Part shown: piece after piece, positions 19,399-29,257 of the stretch
How positions within the stretch are numbered: position 1 is the first letter of the stretch
How the letters are laid out: every line of letters starts with the position of its first letter
The notes under the pieces: model-generated
What the model was told of the DNA's origin: nothing
Database searches by the model: none
The model's input: the letters and a program-made list of their open reading frames with translations, nothing else
NCBI RefSeq assembly: GCF_900090295.1
Contig: NZ_LT607753.1
Coordinates: forward strand, 5,208,001 to 5,272,000
DNA: 64,000 nt
Source of the DNA: Micromonospora coxensis
GTDB taxonomy: Bacteria; Actinomycetota; Actinomycetes; Mycobacteriales; Micromonosporaceae
Reading direction: 5' to 3'
Made by a program: the position numbers and the translations under genes

Positions 19399-19755
19399 GT
19401 GAAGCGTCAGGCGTACCAGCCGATCCTGATCACCGACGCCGCACGCAGTCAGGACGATCAACTCACCAGTCGGCAGAAGCGGTACGTGCTGATGATGGGC
19501 GTCCGGGTGGCCTGCGTGATCGCCGGCGCGATCCTGGTCGGCGTGAAGGCCCCACTGCTCTGGCTCTGGCTGCCCCTGGTCGGTCTGGGCATGATCCTCA
19601 TCCCCTGGCTGGCCGTGCTGCTGGCCAACGACCGCCCGCCGAAGGAGCAGCACCGGCTCGCCGGGAAGTTCCAGCCCCGCCGCCGGGACGACACCCCGCC
19701 GATGAGCCTGGCCGCCGAGGAACGGCCGCACAAGGTCATCGACGCCGAACCGTGA
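19399..19755 (+). CDS. DUF3099 family membrane protein
   Basis: 118 residues. The N-terminal ILITDAARSQDDQLTSRQKRYVL is the DUF3099 signature. Two transmembrane helices follow (MMGVRVACVIAGAILVGV and WLWLPLVGLGMILIPWLAVL), then a polar tail. Function unknown; in Mycobacterium the homologue (Rv2709, from memory) lies in the same sigB-sigA interval. The second of two consecutive GTG codons is chosen because AGGAGG ends six bases before it. Confidence 0.85.
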   Translation: MKRQAYQPILITDAARSQDDQLTSRQKRYVLMMGVRVACVIAGAILVGVKAPLLWLWLPLVGLGMILIPWLAVLLANDRPPKEQHRLAGKFQPRRRDDTPPMSLAAEERPHKVIDAEP

Positions 19756-19799
19756 CCGGTGGCCGGACGCGCCCCGCCGCGCCCGGACACCCGTGACGG

Positions 19800-20699
19800 T
19801 CAGCCCGCCGGCCGGGCCCCGACCGTCGACACCGCCAGCGCGCCGAGGTCGCCGGCGCGCGTCAGTGCCGCCCTCGGGGTCGCCCCGTCGAGCCAGGCGG
19901 CCAGTAGGCCCGCCGCGAACGCGTCCCCGGCGCCGGTGACGTCGACCACCGCCACCCGCCGCGACGGCGCGACGCTCACCGTCGCGCTCCGGTCGAACCA
20001 GACCGCGCCGGCGCCACCCCGCTTCACCACCACCCGCCGCGCCGAGGCCGACAGCACCCGCGCCTGCGCCCCCGGGTCCAGCCCGCCGGCCAGCACGCCG
20101 GCCTCGTCCGCGTTGACCAGCAGCAGGTCGACGTCGCGGACCCAGGACAGGAACGCCGCCGCGCCGACCCGCCGCAGCGGCGCCGCGGAGGCCGCGTCGA
20201 CGCTGGTGGTGAGCCCACGCTCGCGCGCCACGGCCAGCGCGGCCAGCCCGGCCGGTCGCGACGCGGCGTCCAGCAGGCAGTACGCGGACAGGTGCAGGTG
20301 GGCGGCGTCGGGCGCCGCCGCCAGGGCCCGCTCGACGTGCCCGGCGGTCAACCGCAGGTTCGCGCCCCGCTCGGTGACCATCGTGCGCTCGTCGCCGGTG
20401 GCCAGCACGATCACCGTGCCGGTGGTCGCGCCCGGATGCACCTCGATCGCGCAGTCCACCCCGACCCGCTCCAGCTCGGCCACCCGGTCCCGGCCGGCGC
20501 CGTCGTCGCCGACCGCGCCCACCAGCGTCACCGGCACCGCCAGCGCGGCCAGCCAGGCCGCGGTGTTCGCCGCCTGGCCGCCCCCGCTGACCTGGATGGT
20601 CGCCGGGGTGTCCGAGCCGGTGGCGAGCGGGCCGGCCAGCACCGCCACCACGTCGGTGATCAGGTCACCGACCACCACCACCCGGGCGGGGCGGGTCAT
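19800..20699 (-). CDS. psuK: PfkB-family kinase, probable pseudouridine kinase
   Basis: A 299-residue ribokinase-fold sugar/nucleoside kinase. Motif [19 protein letters not shown] (first PfkB signature) and the C-terminal [16 protein letters not shown] (second signature, catalytic Asp and anion hole) are intact. Specificity cannot be read from sequence alone. However, the gene overlaps the pseudouridine-5'-phosphate glycosidase gene by four bases, so phosphorylation of pseudouridine before C-C bond cleavage is the natural role. Adenosine or ribose kinase is less likely in this context. Confidence 0.85.
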   Translation of the reverse strand: MTRPARVVVVGDLITDVVAVLAGPLATGSDTPATIQVSGGGQAANTAAWLAALAVPVTLVGAVGDDGAGRDRVAELERVGVDCAIEVHPGATTGTVIVLATGDERTMVTERGANLRLTAGHVERALAAAPDAAHLHLSAYCLLDAASRPAGLAALAVARERGLTTSVDAASAAPLRRVGAAAFLSWVRDVDLLLVNADEAGVLAGGLDPGAQARVLSASARRVVVKRGGAGAVWFDRSATVSVAPSRRVAVVDVTGAGDAFAAGLLAAWLDGATPRAALTRAGDLGALAVSTVGARPAG

Positions 20700-21625
20700 G
20701 CCGCGCGTCGGCGGGCCGCCGCGGCGACGGCGATCCGGGCGGCCAGGTCGGCGTTGCGCAGGATGATCCGCACGTTGACCGCCAGGCTGGCGCCCTCGGT
20801 GGCCGAGTGGAAGTGGGCCAGCAGGAACGGGGTCACCGCCTTGCCGGTCACCCCGTCGCGCTCCAGCAGGGCCAGGCCCTCGGCGAGGGTGCGGTCGTGC
20901 AGCGCCGGGTCGAGCTGCTCGTCGACCGGCAGGGGGTTGGCCACGATCAGTCCGCCGTCGTGCACGCACTGCTGCTCCCGGGCGACGAGCACGTCCGCCA
21001 CCTGCTCCGGGGAATCGACCGACCAGTCCAGGTCGAAGCCGGCGTCGGTGAGGTAGAAGCCGGGGAAACGCCGGGTCCGGTAGCCGACGACGCCGACCCC
21101 GAGGGTCTCCAGCCGCTCCAGGGTGGCCCCGACGTCGAGGATCGACTTGACCCCGGCGCAGACCACCGTGATCGGCGTCCGGGCCAGGGTGACCAGGTCG
21201 GCCGACTCGTCGAAGCTCTGCGCCGCCTCCCGGTGCACCCCGCCGAGCCCACCGGTGGCGAACACCCCGATCCCCGTCGCCGCGGCCACCGCGCTGGTCG
21301 CGGCCACCGTGGTGGCGCCGTCCGCGCCGGTCGCGGCGGCCACCGCGAGATCGCGTACGGACAGCTTGCTCACCCCGTCGGTGGTGGCGAGCCGGGTCAG
21401 CTCGGCGTCGTCGAGGCCGACGACGAGTTCGCCGCGGACCATGCCGATGGTGGCCGGGACCGCCCCGGCGGCGCGGACGGCGTGCTCGATCTCACGGGCC
21501 ACGCGCAGGTTGTCCGGTCGAGGCAGACCGTGCGAGACGATGGTGCTCTCCAGGGCGACGACGGGGTGACCGTCGCGCAGGGCGTCGGCGACCTCGGCGC
21601 CGAGACGGGTGTGAAAGTTGGTCAC
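20696..21625 (-). CDS. psuG: Pseudouridine-5'-phosphate glycosidase
   Basis: Cleaves the C-glycosidic bond of pseudouridine 5'-phosphate to uracil and ribose 5-phosphate, salvaging modified RNA bases. The 309-residue protein has the family blocks [32 protein letters not shown] (catalytic Lys region is KLSVRDL), [11 protein letters not shown] and [13 protein letters not shown]. The GTG start has no Shine-Dalgarno but has TACGGT seven bases upstream, predicting a leaderless mRNA. First gene of the psuG-psuK operon; the stop/start overlap (ATGA) couples the kinase. Confidence 0.95.
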   Translation of the reverse strand: MTNFHTRLGAEVADALRDGHPVVALESTIVSHGLPRPDNLRVAREIEHAVRAAGAVPATIGMVRGELVVGLDDAELTRLATTDGVSKLSVRDLAVAAATGADGATTVAATSAVAAATGIGVFATGGLGGVHREAAQSFDESADLVTLARTPITVVCAGVKSILDVGATLERLETLGVGVVGYRTRRFPGFYLTDAGFDLDWSVDSPEQVADVLVAREQQCVHDGGLIVANPLPVDEQLDPALHDRTLAEGLALLERDGVTGKAVTPFLLAHFHSATEGASLAVNVRIILRNADLAARIAVAAAARRRAA

Positions 21626-21713
21626 CTCGGTTACCGTACGGGCCGCCGCCGGGTGGGGCTGAGGTGGACCCGGCCCCTGCGACCTGCCAAACTGGAAAGT
21701 TGGAGGTGTAGAC

Positions 21714-21932
21714 GTGAGCACACAGATTCTTGAGCGTCCCGAGCTGAAGGACGCCGACACCGGTCCCGAGATGTTCCACTACGTCCGTAAGGAGAAGATC
21801 GCCGAAAGTGCCGTCATGGGCACCTACGTCGTGGCGCTCTGTGGCGAGACGTTCCCGGTGACCAAGGCGGCCAAGCCCGGCTCTCCGGTCTGCCCGAAGT
21901 GCAAGGAGATCTACGACTCGTACGCCGAGTGA
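21714..21932 (+). CDS. DUF3039 family small protein
   Basis: 72 residues, actinobacteria-specific. It has two potential metal-binding pairs, ALCGETF and [12 protein letters not shown], suggesting a small zinc ribbon. The N-terminus is [19 protein letters not shown]. Function unknown; conserved near sigA/sigB in several actinobacteria. The GTG start follows GGAGGTG-like sequence (TTGGAGGTGTAGAC) with suitable spacing. Confidence 0.88.
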   Translation: MSTQILERPELKDADTGPEMFHYVRKEKIAESAVMGTYVVALCGETFPVTKAAKPGSPVCPKCKEIYDSYAE

Positions 21933-21972
21933 TCCTCCGACGGCCGCTCCGGCGCCCACGTAACCTTCGGCG

Positions 21973-22623
21973 GTGACCACCTCCACCGCCCTGCTCTTCG
22001 CCGACCTCACCGGAGTGGCCGTCTTCGCCGCCTCCGGGGCCTCCGCGGCGGTGGCCAAGCGCCTCGACCTCTTCGGAGTCGTCTTCGTCGGCTTCGTCGC
22101 CGCCCTCGGCGGAGGGATCTTCCGGGACCTGGCCATCGACGAGGTGCCCCCGCTGGCCTTCGCCGACTGGCGGTACGCCACCACCGCCGCGGTCACCGCC
22201 GCCGCCGTGTTCTGGCTGCACCCCCAGTTCGCCCGGCTCCGGACCACGGTGCTCGTGCTGGACGCCGCCGGACTGGCCCTGTTCACCGTCACCGGCACGC
22301 TCAAGGCCCTCGACGCGCAGGTGCCGGCCGTCGGCGCCTGCGTCATCGGCATGCTCACCGCGATCGGCGGCGGGCTCGGCCGGGACCTGCTCACCGCCGA
22401 GATCCCGGTGGTGCTGCGCCGGGAGATCTACGCGGTCGCCGCCCTCGTCGGGGCGATCGCCGTGGCGCTGCTGGACTCGCTGGGGCGCGCCGACACCCTC
22501 TGGCTGACCGCGGCGGCGGTGCTGGTCTTCGTCCTCCGGCTGGTGGCCCTGCGGCGACGCTGGTCCGCGCCGATCGCGACGCTGCGCCCCCCGAAGACCG
22601 GCGTCCGAGGCCCCCAACCCTGA
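21973..22623 (+). CDS. Trimeric intracellular cation (TRIC) channel family protein
   Basis: 216 residues with seven predicted membrane helices arranged as two three-helix repeats plus one. Each repeat bears the family glycine motif: AALGGGIFRDLAID (about 50-63) and TAIGGGLGRDLLTAE (about 135-149). Prokaryotic TRIC proteins form homotrimeric cation channels, with potassium the best supported ion; the family was previously UPF0126. The GTG start is preceded by TAACCT at six bases and no Shine-Dalgarno, so leaderless. It ends at a palindromic extragenic element. Confidence 0.88.
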   Translation: MTTSTALLFADLTGVAVFAASGASAAVAKRLDLFGVVFVGFVAALGGGIFRDLAIDEVPPLAFADWRYATTAAVTAAAVFWLHPQFARLRTTVLVLDAAGLALFTVTGTLKALDAQVPAVGACVIGMLTAIGGGLGRDLLTAEIPVVLRREIYAVAALVGAIAVALLDSLGRADTLWLTAAAVLVFVLRLVALRRRWSAPIATLRPPKTGVRGPQP

Positions 22624-22666
22624 CCCCCCACGTCCCCGCCCGCCCCGCCCCCCGATCTGCCCGCGA

Positions 22667-22718
22667 TTTGCGGCGTGTCGCGGTGTCGCTGGCGTCGGAT
22701 GCCGCGACGCGCCGCAAA
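22667..22718. repeat. Palindromic extragenic element, TTGCGGCGTGTCGCGG family, copy 2
   Basis: 21-bp arms (22667-22687 and 22698-22718) pair at 18 of 21 positions around a 10-base loop. The left arm repeats TTGCGGCGTGTCGCGGTGTC of the copy at 11707. It is 44 bases past the TRIC stop and probably acts as its terminator. Confidence 0.8.
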
Positions 22719-22816
22719 CGGCGTCGGCCTGAGGGTGCCGGCGGTGGGCGGGGGTGGCGGATGTGACCAGCGTGGCGTCGAGTGGGGAGACGGGCCGCCG
22801 CTGGTTATGCTGAGTC

Positions 22817-22850
22817 GGCCTTCGCGGCACCCGATGCGCGAGGGCCTTTT
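22817..22850 (+). terminator. Hairpin with T-run upstream of the helicase gene
   Basis: A 10-bp stem with one mismatch (GGCCTTCGCG / CGCGAGGGCC) is followed directly by TTTT. A TATGCT hexamer at 22806-22811 lies just before it, so a transcript starting there would open with this hairpin. It may be a plain terminator or a 5' leader structure of the helicase mRNA. Confidence 0.5.
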
Positions 22851-22916
22851 CATGGGCGGCGGTACCCGTGGCCCTCGGCCGGGGCCCGCCGTCGTGCGGT
22901 CGGAGAGGAGCTACGC

Positions 22917-24650
22917 GTGGCACCCCGGTTGCCGGCGCTCGAGTCGTTCCCACCCCTGCGTGCCTGGCAACGCAAGGCGATGGTGGAGTACCTGCGCCGC
23001 CGGACCGAGGACTTCACCGCGGTCGCCACCCCCGGCGCGGGCAAGACCACCTTCGCCCTGCGGATCGCCGCCGAACTGCTCGTCGACGGCACCGTCGAGG
23101 CGGTCACCGTGGTCGCCCCGACCGAGCACCTGAAGACCCAGTGGGCCGAGGCCGCGGCCCGGGTCGGCATCCACCTCGACTCCGCGTTCCGCAACGCCGA
23201 CGTGCACTCCTCCACCGACTTCCACGGCGCGGTCGTCACGTACGCCCAGGTCGGCATGGCCCCGCACGTGCACAAACGGCGCACCCTGACCCGGCGCACC
23301 CTGGTCATCCTCGACGAGATCCACCACGCCGGCGACTCCCGTACCTGGGGCGACGGCGTCAAGGCGGCCTTCGAGCCCGCGGTACGCCGGCTGATGCTCA
23401 CCGGCACCCCGTTCCGCTCCGACGACAACCCCATCCCGTTCGTGGAGTACGAGCGCGGCGGCGACGGGCTGCTGCGCTCGCGCGCCGACTCGGTCTACGG
23501 CTACTCCGACGCGCTGCGCGACGGCGTCGTGCGGCCGGTGCTCTTCCTGGCGTACTCGGGGGAGACCCGGTGGCGCACCAACGCTGGCGACGAACTGGCC
23601 GCGCGACTGGGCGAGCCGATGACCCAGGACCTCGTCGCGCAGGCCTGGCGCACCGCCCTCGACCCGGCCGGGGACTGGATGCCGCAGGTGCTGCGGGCCG
23701 CCGACGCCCGGCTCACCGTGCTGCGCAACGCCGGCATGCCCGACGCGGGCGGCCTGGTGATCGCCAGCGACCAGCAGAACGCCCGCTCGTACGCCAAGCT
23801 GATCGAGCAGGTCACCGGGGAGAAGGCCGCGGTGGTGCTCTCCGACGACGTGGGCGCCTCCGCCCGGATCGCGACGTTCGCGGCGTCCGAGCAGCGGTGG
23901 CTGGTCGCCGTCCGGATGGTCTCCGAGGGCGTCGACATCCCCCGGCTCGCCGTCGGCGTGTACGCCACCAGCGCCAGCACCCCGCTCTACTTCGCCCAGG
24001 CGATCGGACGCTTCGTGCGGGCCCGCCGCCCCGGGGAGACCGCCTCGGTCTTCCTGCCCAGCGTGCCGCACCTGCTCGGGCTGGCCAGCGAGATGGAGGC
24101 CGCCCGGGACCACGTGCTGGGCAAGCCCAAGGACCGGGAGGGCTTCGACGACGACCTGCTGGAGCGCGCCCAGCGCGACGAGCAGGCCAGCGGTGAGCTG
24201 GAGAAGCGGTTCACCGCCCTCTCCGCGACCGCCGAGCTGGATCAGGTGATCTTCGACGGGGCGTCGTTCGGCACCGCCGCCCAGGCGGGAACCCCGGAGG
24301 AGGAGGAGTACCTGGGCCTGCCCGGGCTGCTCACCGCCGACCAGGTCTCGATGCTGCTCACCAAGCGGCAGGCCGAACAGCTCGCCGCCCAGCGCCGCCG
24401 GACCGCCACCCGGGCCGCTGAGCCGGCCGCTGAGGCGTCCGCCCCGCCGGCCGCGCCGATGAGTGCCGCCCAGCGTCGGGTGGCGCTGCGTCGCCAACTC
24501 AACGCCCTGGTGGCCGCCCGCCACCACCGGACCGGCCAGCCGCACGGCAAGATCCACGCCGAGCTGCGCCGGCTCTGCGGTGGCCCGCCCAGCGCCCAGG
24601 CGACCATCGAGCAGCTCGAAGAGCGCATCGCGACCGTGCAGACCCTCTGA
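22917..24650 (+). CDS. DEAD/DEAH-box (SF2) helicase-like protein
   Basis: A 577-residue superfamily 2 ATPase of restriction-helicase type. The N-terminal motif Q-like LRAWQRKAMVEYL precedes Walker A ATPGAGKTTFAL, motif Ia VVAPTEHLKTQW, Walker B/DEIH in LVILDEIHHAGD, motif III LTGTPFRSDD, motif V VSEGVDIPRLAVG and motif VI QAIGRFVRA. The C-terminal 150 residues are Ala/Arg-rich and include a possible coiled coil ending TIEQLEERIATVQTL. Probably unwinds or translocates on nucleic acid; substrate unknown. The GTG start follows GGAGAGGAG. A strong terminator separates it from the convergent small gene downstream. Confidence 0.88.
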   Translation: MAPRLPALESFPPLRAWQRKAMVEYLRRRTEDFTAVATPGAGKTTFALRIAAELLVDGTVEAVTVVAPTEHLKTQWAEAAARVGIHLDSAFRNADVHSSTDFHGAVVTYAQVGMAPHVHKRRTLTRRTLVILDEIHHAGDSRTWGDGVKAAFEPAVRRLMLTGTPFRSDDNPIPFVEYERGGDGLLRSRADSVYGYSDALRDGVVRPVLFLAYSGETRWRTNAGDELAARLGEPMTQDLVAQAWRTALDPAGDWMPQVLRAADARLTVLRNAGMPDAGGLVIASDQQNARSYAKLIEQVTGEKAAVVLSDDVGASARIATFAASEQRWLVAVRMVSEGVDIPRLAVGVYATSASTPLYFAQAIGRFVRARRPGETASVFLPSVPHLLGLASEMEAARDHVLGKPKDREGFDDDLLERAQRDEQASGELEKRFTALSATAELDQVIFDGASFGTAAQAGTPEEEEYLGLPGLLTADQVSMLLTKRQAEQLAAQRRRTATRAAEPAAEASAPPAAPMSAAQRRVALRRQLNALVAARHHRTGQPHGKIHAELRRLCGGPPSAQATIEQLEERIATVQTL

Positions 24651-24695
24651 CCGGTTCGCCCTTCGCCGTCGGCGCGGGGCGCGGGGGATGCGAAA

Positions 24696-24736
24696 AGCCG
24701 ACCGGAGGTGCCCTTTCGGGTCACCTCCGGTCGGCT
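24696..24736 (-). terminator. Strong intrinsic terminator
   Basis: A perfect 15-bp stem (24696-24710 with 24722-24736), 11-base loop, and a TTTT run on the minus strand after the stem. Rho-independent terminator of the small gene at 24762; it also faces the helicase stop. Confidence 0.85.
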
Positions 24737-24761
24737 ATGTCGTCGCCCTGCGGTTGCGGAT

Positions 24762-24995
24762 TCAGTTCGCCATCAGATCGGCGCCACGCCAGCTGAACTC
24801 CGGGTCCGTCGCGTACTTCACGGTGATCTTCACGAGATCCTCCGCGTACTTGTTCGCGTGGTGCCCACAGAACACCAGCTCGCTCCCACCCGCCAGAGTG
24901 ATCCGGAGCTTGCCGGCAGCATTGCAGCGGTCGCACCGTTCATCGGCGGCTGGGGGAGCCACCGTCTCGGGCGGCGGCGTGAGGGTCGGGGTCAT
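24762..24995 (-). CDS. Small zinc-ribbon-like protein (DUF7455 type)
   Basis: 77 residues. After a Pro/Thr-rich N-terminus the sequence DERCDRCNAAGKLRITLAGG followed by LVFCGHHANKYAEDL provides a CxxC and a CxxH pair, an apparent zinc site. Found in many actinobacteria beside the principal sigma factor. Function unknown; a role in RNA polymerase or ribosome biology would be speculation. The ATG follows AGGAGGAAGGCG. It lies downstream of sigA on the same strand, separated by 247 bases that contain a nested inverted repeat, and so probably has its own promoter. Confidence 0.75.
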   Translation of the reverse strand: MTPTLTPPPETVAPPAADERCDRCNAAGKLRITLAGGSELVFCGHHANKYAEDLVKITVKYATDPEFSWRGADLMAN

Positions 24996-25149
24996 CGCCT
25001 TCCTCCTCTGGTCGTCACCGATGAACACTCTCTTCGGTCGTTGCTCACCCATCGTGCAACACCCTTGCCGGGCCCTGCCTTCCCTGTGTGCCCGCGGGCG
25101 ACCGAGGTCACACATGACGGGAAGACAGTGTGCCGTGTGCCAAGGGTGC

Positions 25150-25236
25150 CACGTCAACGATCACAAACGGGCAACCGACCGATCACCTTTGAGTGTTCTA
25201 CGGCTGGTGATCAAACCGACACGGTTGGTTGACGTG
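25150..25236. other. Nested inverted repeats downstream of sigA
   Basis: Three stems nest in order: CACGTCAAC 25150-25158 with GTTGACGTG 25228-25236, CAACC 25172-25176 with GGTTG 25223-25227, and GATCACC 25181-25187 with GGTGATC 25206-25212. The region is AT-richer than its surroundings. On the minus strand TTGACG of the left arm is followed about 18 bases later by CACACT, a possible promoter for the gene at 24762. It may be the sigA terminator, a structured leader or an operator. Confidence 0.55.
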
Positions 25237-25242
25237 ATGGGG

Positions 25243-26847
<1,605 letters not shown>

Positions 26848-26989
26848 GAATGACCTTCCGGAGGCGAAGAGCGAGCACGGCCGGGTCGTCCGGCGCAGCG
26901 TGGGGCACCGTGCCGGGCGATGTCGTTGAGAGACCCCCGTGTCCCGGGCCGGCCGGTGGCTGGCGGTCCGTGGCGCGTGGGCAGGGTGA

Positions 26990-26995
26990 ATTGTA
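26990..26995 (-). promoter_or_regulatory. Possible -10 element of sigA
   Basis: Minus strand TACAAT (TANNNT consensus) 143 bases before the sigA start codon, inside the divergent sigA-suhB interval. No clear -35 at 17 bases; weakly supported. Confidence 0.4.
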
Positions 26996-27133
26996 ACGCC
27001 GTCTGCGGCGATCATCCTGCGGCGCACGGCGTACCGGCGGTGGGACCGCCGATTGGGCGCAGTTGTGGACTTTGTAAGGATGATAACCACGCGTGCGGCG
27101 GGACGTCCCGATCGTGCGGGAAGGGGACGAATC

Positions 27134-27952
27134 ATGACTCGTTCGGTGCCGCCGCCGGCGGAGCTGTTGGAGATCGCTGTCGAGGTCGCCCGGGACGCGG
27201 CCGCCACCGCGTACCGGATGCGCGCCGAGGGGGTGTCGGTCGCCGCGACCAAGAGCACCGTCACCGACGTGGTGACCGCCGCCGACCGGGCGGTGGAACG
27301 GCAGGTCCTCGACGCCCTGGCCAAGCAGCGCCCGGACGACGCGGTGCTCGGGGAGGAGTACGGCGCGGCGGAGGCCGCCGCCGCGCCGAGCGGGGTCCGC
27401 TGGGTCGTCGACCCGATCGACGGCACCGTGAACTACCTCTACGCGATCCCGTACTGCGCCGTCTCGCTCGCCGCCGAGGTCGACGGCGAGGTGGTCGCCG
27501 GGGTGGTCCGCAACATCTTCACCGGCGAGGAGTGGACCGCCACCGCCGGCGGCGGCGCCTGGCGGGACGGTCGGCGGCTGCGCTGCTCCACCGAGACCGA
27601 CCCGGGGCAGGCGCTGGTCGCCACCGGCTTCGGCTACGACCCCGGACGCCGCTCGCACCAGGCCCGGGTGGTCGCCGAGCTGATTCCGCACGTTCGCGAC
27701 ATCCGCCGGCTCGGCGCCGCCGCGCTGGACCTCTGCCTCGCCGCCGAGGGACGGGTGGACGCGTACTACGAGAAGGGACTGGCCGCCTGGGACCTGGCCG
27801 CCGGCGGGCTGGTCGCCGCCGAGGCCGGGTTGCGGGTCACCGGGCTGCGCGGCCGGCCGCCCGGGCCGGACCTGGTGATCGCCGCGCCGCCGGCACTGTT
27901 CCAGCCCCTGCACGACCGCCTCGCCGACCTGGACGCCTCCGGCGGCCCCTGA
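27134..27952 (+). CDS. suhB: Inositol monophosphatase family protein
   Basis: 272 residues. Mg-dependent phosphatase fold with motif [21 protein letters not shown] (metal-binding Asp-x-Ile-Asp-Gly-Thr) and motif [17 protein letters not shown]. The N-terminal [17 protein letters not shown] and GEEYGA segments supply the remaining ligands. Likely dephosphorylates inositol 1-phosphate for phosphatidylinositol and mycothiol synthesis; fructose-1,6-bisphosphatase or histidinol-phosphatase activity is possible in this family. The ATG follows GGAAGGGGA. Divergent from sigA, as in mycobacteria (suhB beside sigA). Confidence 0.9.
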   Translation: MTRSVPPPAELLEIAVEVARDAAATAYRMRAEGVSVAATKSTVTDVVTAADRAVERQVLDALAKQRPDDAVLGEEYGAAEAAAAPSGVRWVVDPIDGTVNYLYAIPYCAVSLAAEVDGEVVAGVVRNIFTGEEWTATAGGGAWRDGRRLRCSTETDPGQALVATGFGYDPGRRSHQARVVAELIPHVRDIRRLGAAALDLCLAAEGRVDAYYEKGLAAWDLAAGGLVAAEAGLRVTGLRGRPPGPDLVIAAPPALFQPLHDRLADLDASGGP

Positions 27953-27983
27953 ACCGCCACGGATGCCTCTCCGTCCGCCCGGC

Positions 27984-28108
27984 GGGCTCCGGCCGGGCCG
28001 CGTATCCGTGCGGCGGGGCTCCGGCCGGGCGGCGGATCGAGGCGGCGGGCTCCGGCCGGGCCGCGGATCGAGGCGGCGGGCTCCGGCCCGGCCGCGCCGT
28101 GTCCGCCG
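27984..28108. repeat. 31-bp tandem repeat, about four copies
   Basis: Units beginning GGGCTCCGGCC recur at 27984, 28016, 28047 and 28078 (period 31-32), the last two nearly identical with GCGGATCGAGGCGGC between. This fills part of the 356-base interval after suhB, where I see no convincing gene. Confidence 0.75.
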
Positions 28109-28244
28109 CGCGGACACGCCGCCGGGCCCGGCGTGCGGGTGGTGGGCGGACCCGTCGACCGGCCCGCGAGGCACCCGCACCGTGATCCGCCGCCTGCTGC
28201 CCGACGTCGAGGACGACGGCCCGGTGCGCGCCCGGTGACGACAG

Positions 28245-28277
28245 GACGGCGGCGTCCGGCACGGGGACGCCGCCGTC
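28245..28277. terminator. Bidirectional hairpin terminator
   Basis: A perfect 13-bp stem (GACGGCGGCGTCC 28245-28257 with GGACGCCGCCGTC 28265-28277) and 7-base loop, between convergent suhB and the LytR_C gene. Confidence 0.7.
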
Positions 28278-28308
28278 GCGGCCTGTGGCGGGTGGCCCCG
28301 CCGGGTGG

Positions 28309-28839
28309 TTACTTGTCGACCGGCATCGGGCAGGTACCGGGCGGCGCCTCCGGCGAGCCCAGGTCGCCGAGGGACTGGTTGACCTCGGTGGTGGTGGCGA
28401 GCTGCTGGAATCCGCTGCCGAGCACCACGTCGACCGTGTCGTCCTTGCGCGTGGCGTCGTACTTGGTGTCGGCGTTGTTCAGGAAGTAGGCGCGCAGCAG
28501 GTGCGCGGAGCCGACGCCCTTCGGGCCGAAGCGCAGGACGGCGACGCCGTCGACGTCCTTCGGGGCGTTGCCCACCTTCTTCACCTGGAACTTGCGGTTC
28601 TTGAAGTCGTCCGCGACCGCGCCGGCCCGGCCGATCTCCTCCGAGGCGTTGAAGACGTTGATCTTGACGTCCTTGGGCTCGCGCAGGGTCACGTCGGCCC
28701 GCGGCCAGTCCTCGGGGCAGCCGCCGGCCAGCCCGGCCTCGCCCTGGCTGTCCTTCACGACGGCGACGACCACGAAGACCAGGGCGACGACCGCCAGCAG
28801 ACCGACGACAACGAGTGCTCGCACTCGCGCAAAGCTCAT
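28309..28839 (-). CDS. LytR C-terminal domain membrane protein (Cei-like)
   Basis: 176 residues. One N-terminal membrane anchor (VRALVVVGLLAVVALVFVVV, about 6-25) is followed by an extracytoplasmic LytR_C domain: DVKINVFNASEEIGRAGAVA, DVDGVAVLRFGPKGVGSAH and DTVDVVLGSGFQQL. Two cysteines (GGCPEDWP and GTCPMPVDK at the end) could form a disulfide outside the membrane. The mycobacterial homologue at this position (Rv2700, Cei) supports cell envelope integrity. It lacks the LCP catalytic domain, so it is probably a scaffold. The ATG follows GGGGAGC. Divergent from the DUF4193 gene. Confidence 0.82.
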   Translation of the reverse strand: MSFARVRALVVVGLLAVVALVFVVVAVVKDSQGEAGLAGGCPEDWPRADVTLREPKDVKINVFNASEEIGRAGAVADDFKNRKFQVKKVGNAPKDVDGVAVLRFGPKGVGSAHLLRAYFLNNADTKYDATRKDDTVDVVLGSGFQQLATTTEVNQSLGDLGSPEAPPGTCPMPVDK

Positions 28840-29257
28840 CAGGGCGCTCCCCGGACAGTGGTGGGTGGCGGCGGCCGCCGGCGGTCGGACCGCCCCGCCG
28901 GCCGTCGAGTACGCCGCTGAGGTTAACGGTTGTCCGACCGTGGCGTGGAAACAGTCCGACATGCCGGCGCGCCATCCGGGAAGCGGGTAGTACTACCCCT
29001 ATCTTCGTGTCGCCTGAGTCACATTGGGAACAACTCGGGGTGCGGGGGCGTACATCTCAGCCGCGAGGGCGGTATACATGCCTCGCCCGGAGGGGGGTAA
29101 GGTTCCGCGCTCGCCGGGGGAGTCCCCTGGCGGCTCCGGCCCGAACGGCCGTCGGGTCGGGTGACCGACACAAATGGTGGCCGGCCATGGGAACCGAAAC
29201 AGCGTCGCCCGGCGTTACAACCGGCAGCGACAATATCGATATGGGAGAGTGAAACCG
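28840..29257. promoter_or_regulatory. 418-base divergent intergenic region
   Basis: Between the LytR_C and DUF4193 genes, with no coding signal. It is AT-richer in the middle and holds a perfect palindrome (28985-28998), a GTATAC palindrome near 29073 and a TAAGGT hexamer near 29098 that could serve the DUF4193 gene. TAACCT on the minus strand near 28920-28925 is a possible -10 for the LytR_C gene. Presumably two promoters and an operator. Confidence 0.5.
28985..28998. promoter_or_regulatory. Perfect 14-bp palindrome GGGTAGTACTACCC
   Basis: A perfect dyad without spacer in the divergent promoter region, followed on the plus strand by CCTATCTT. The size and symmetry suit a dimeric repressor site; the regulator is unknown. 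Confidence 0.5.
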
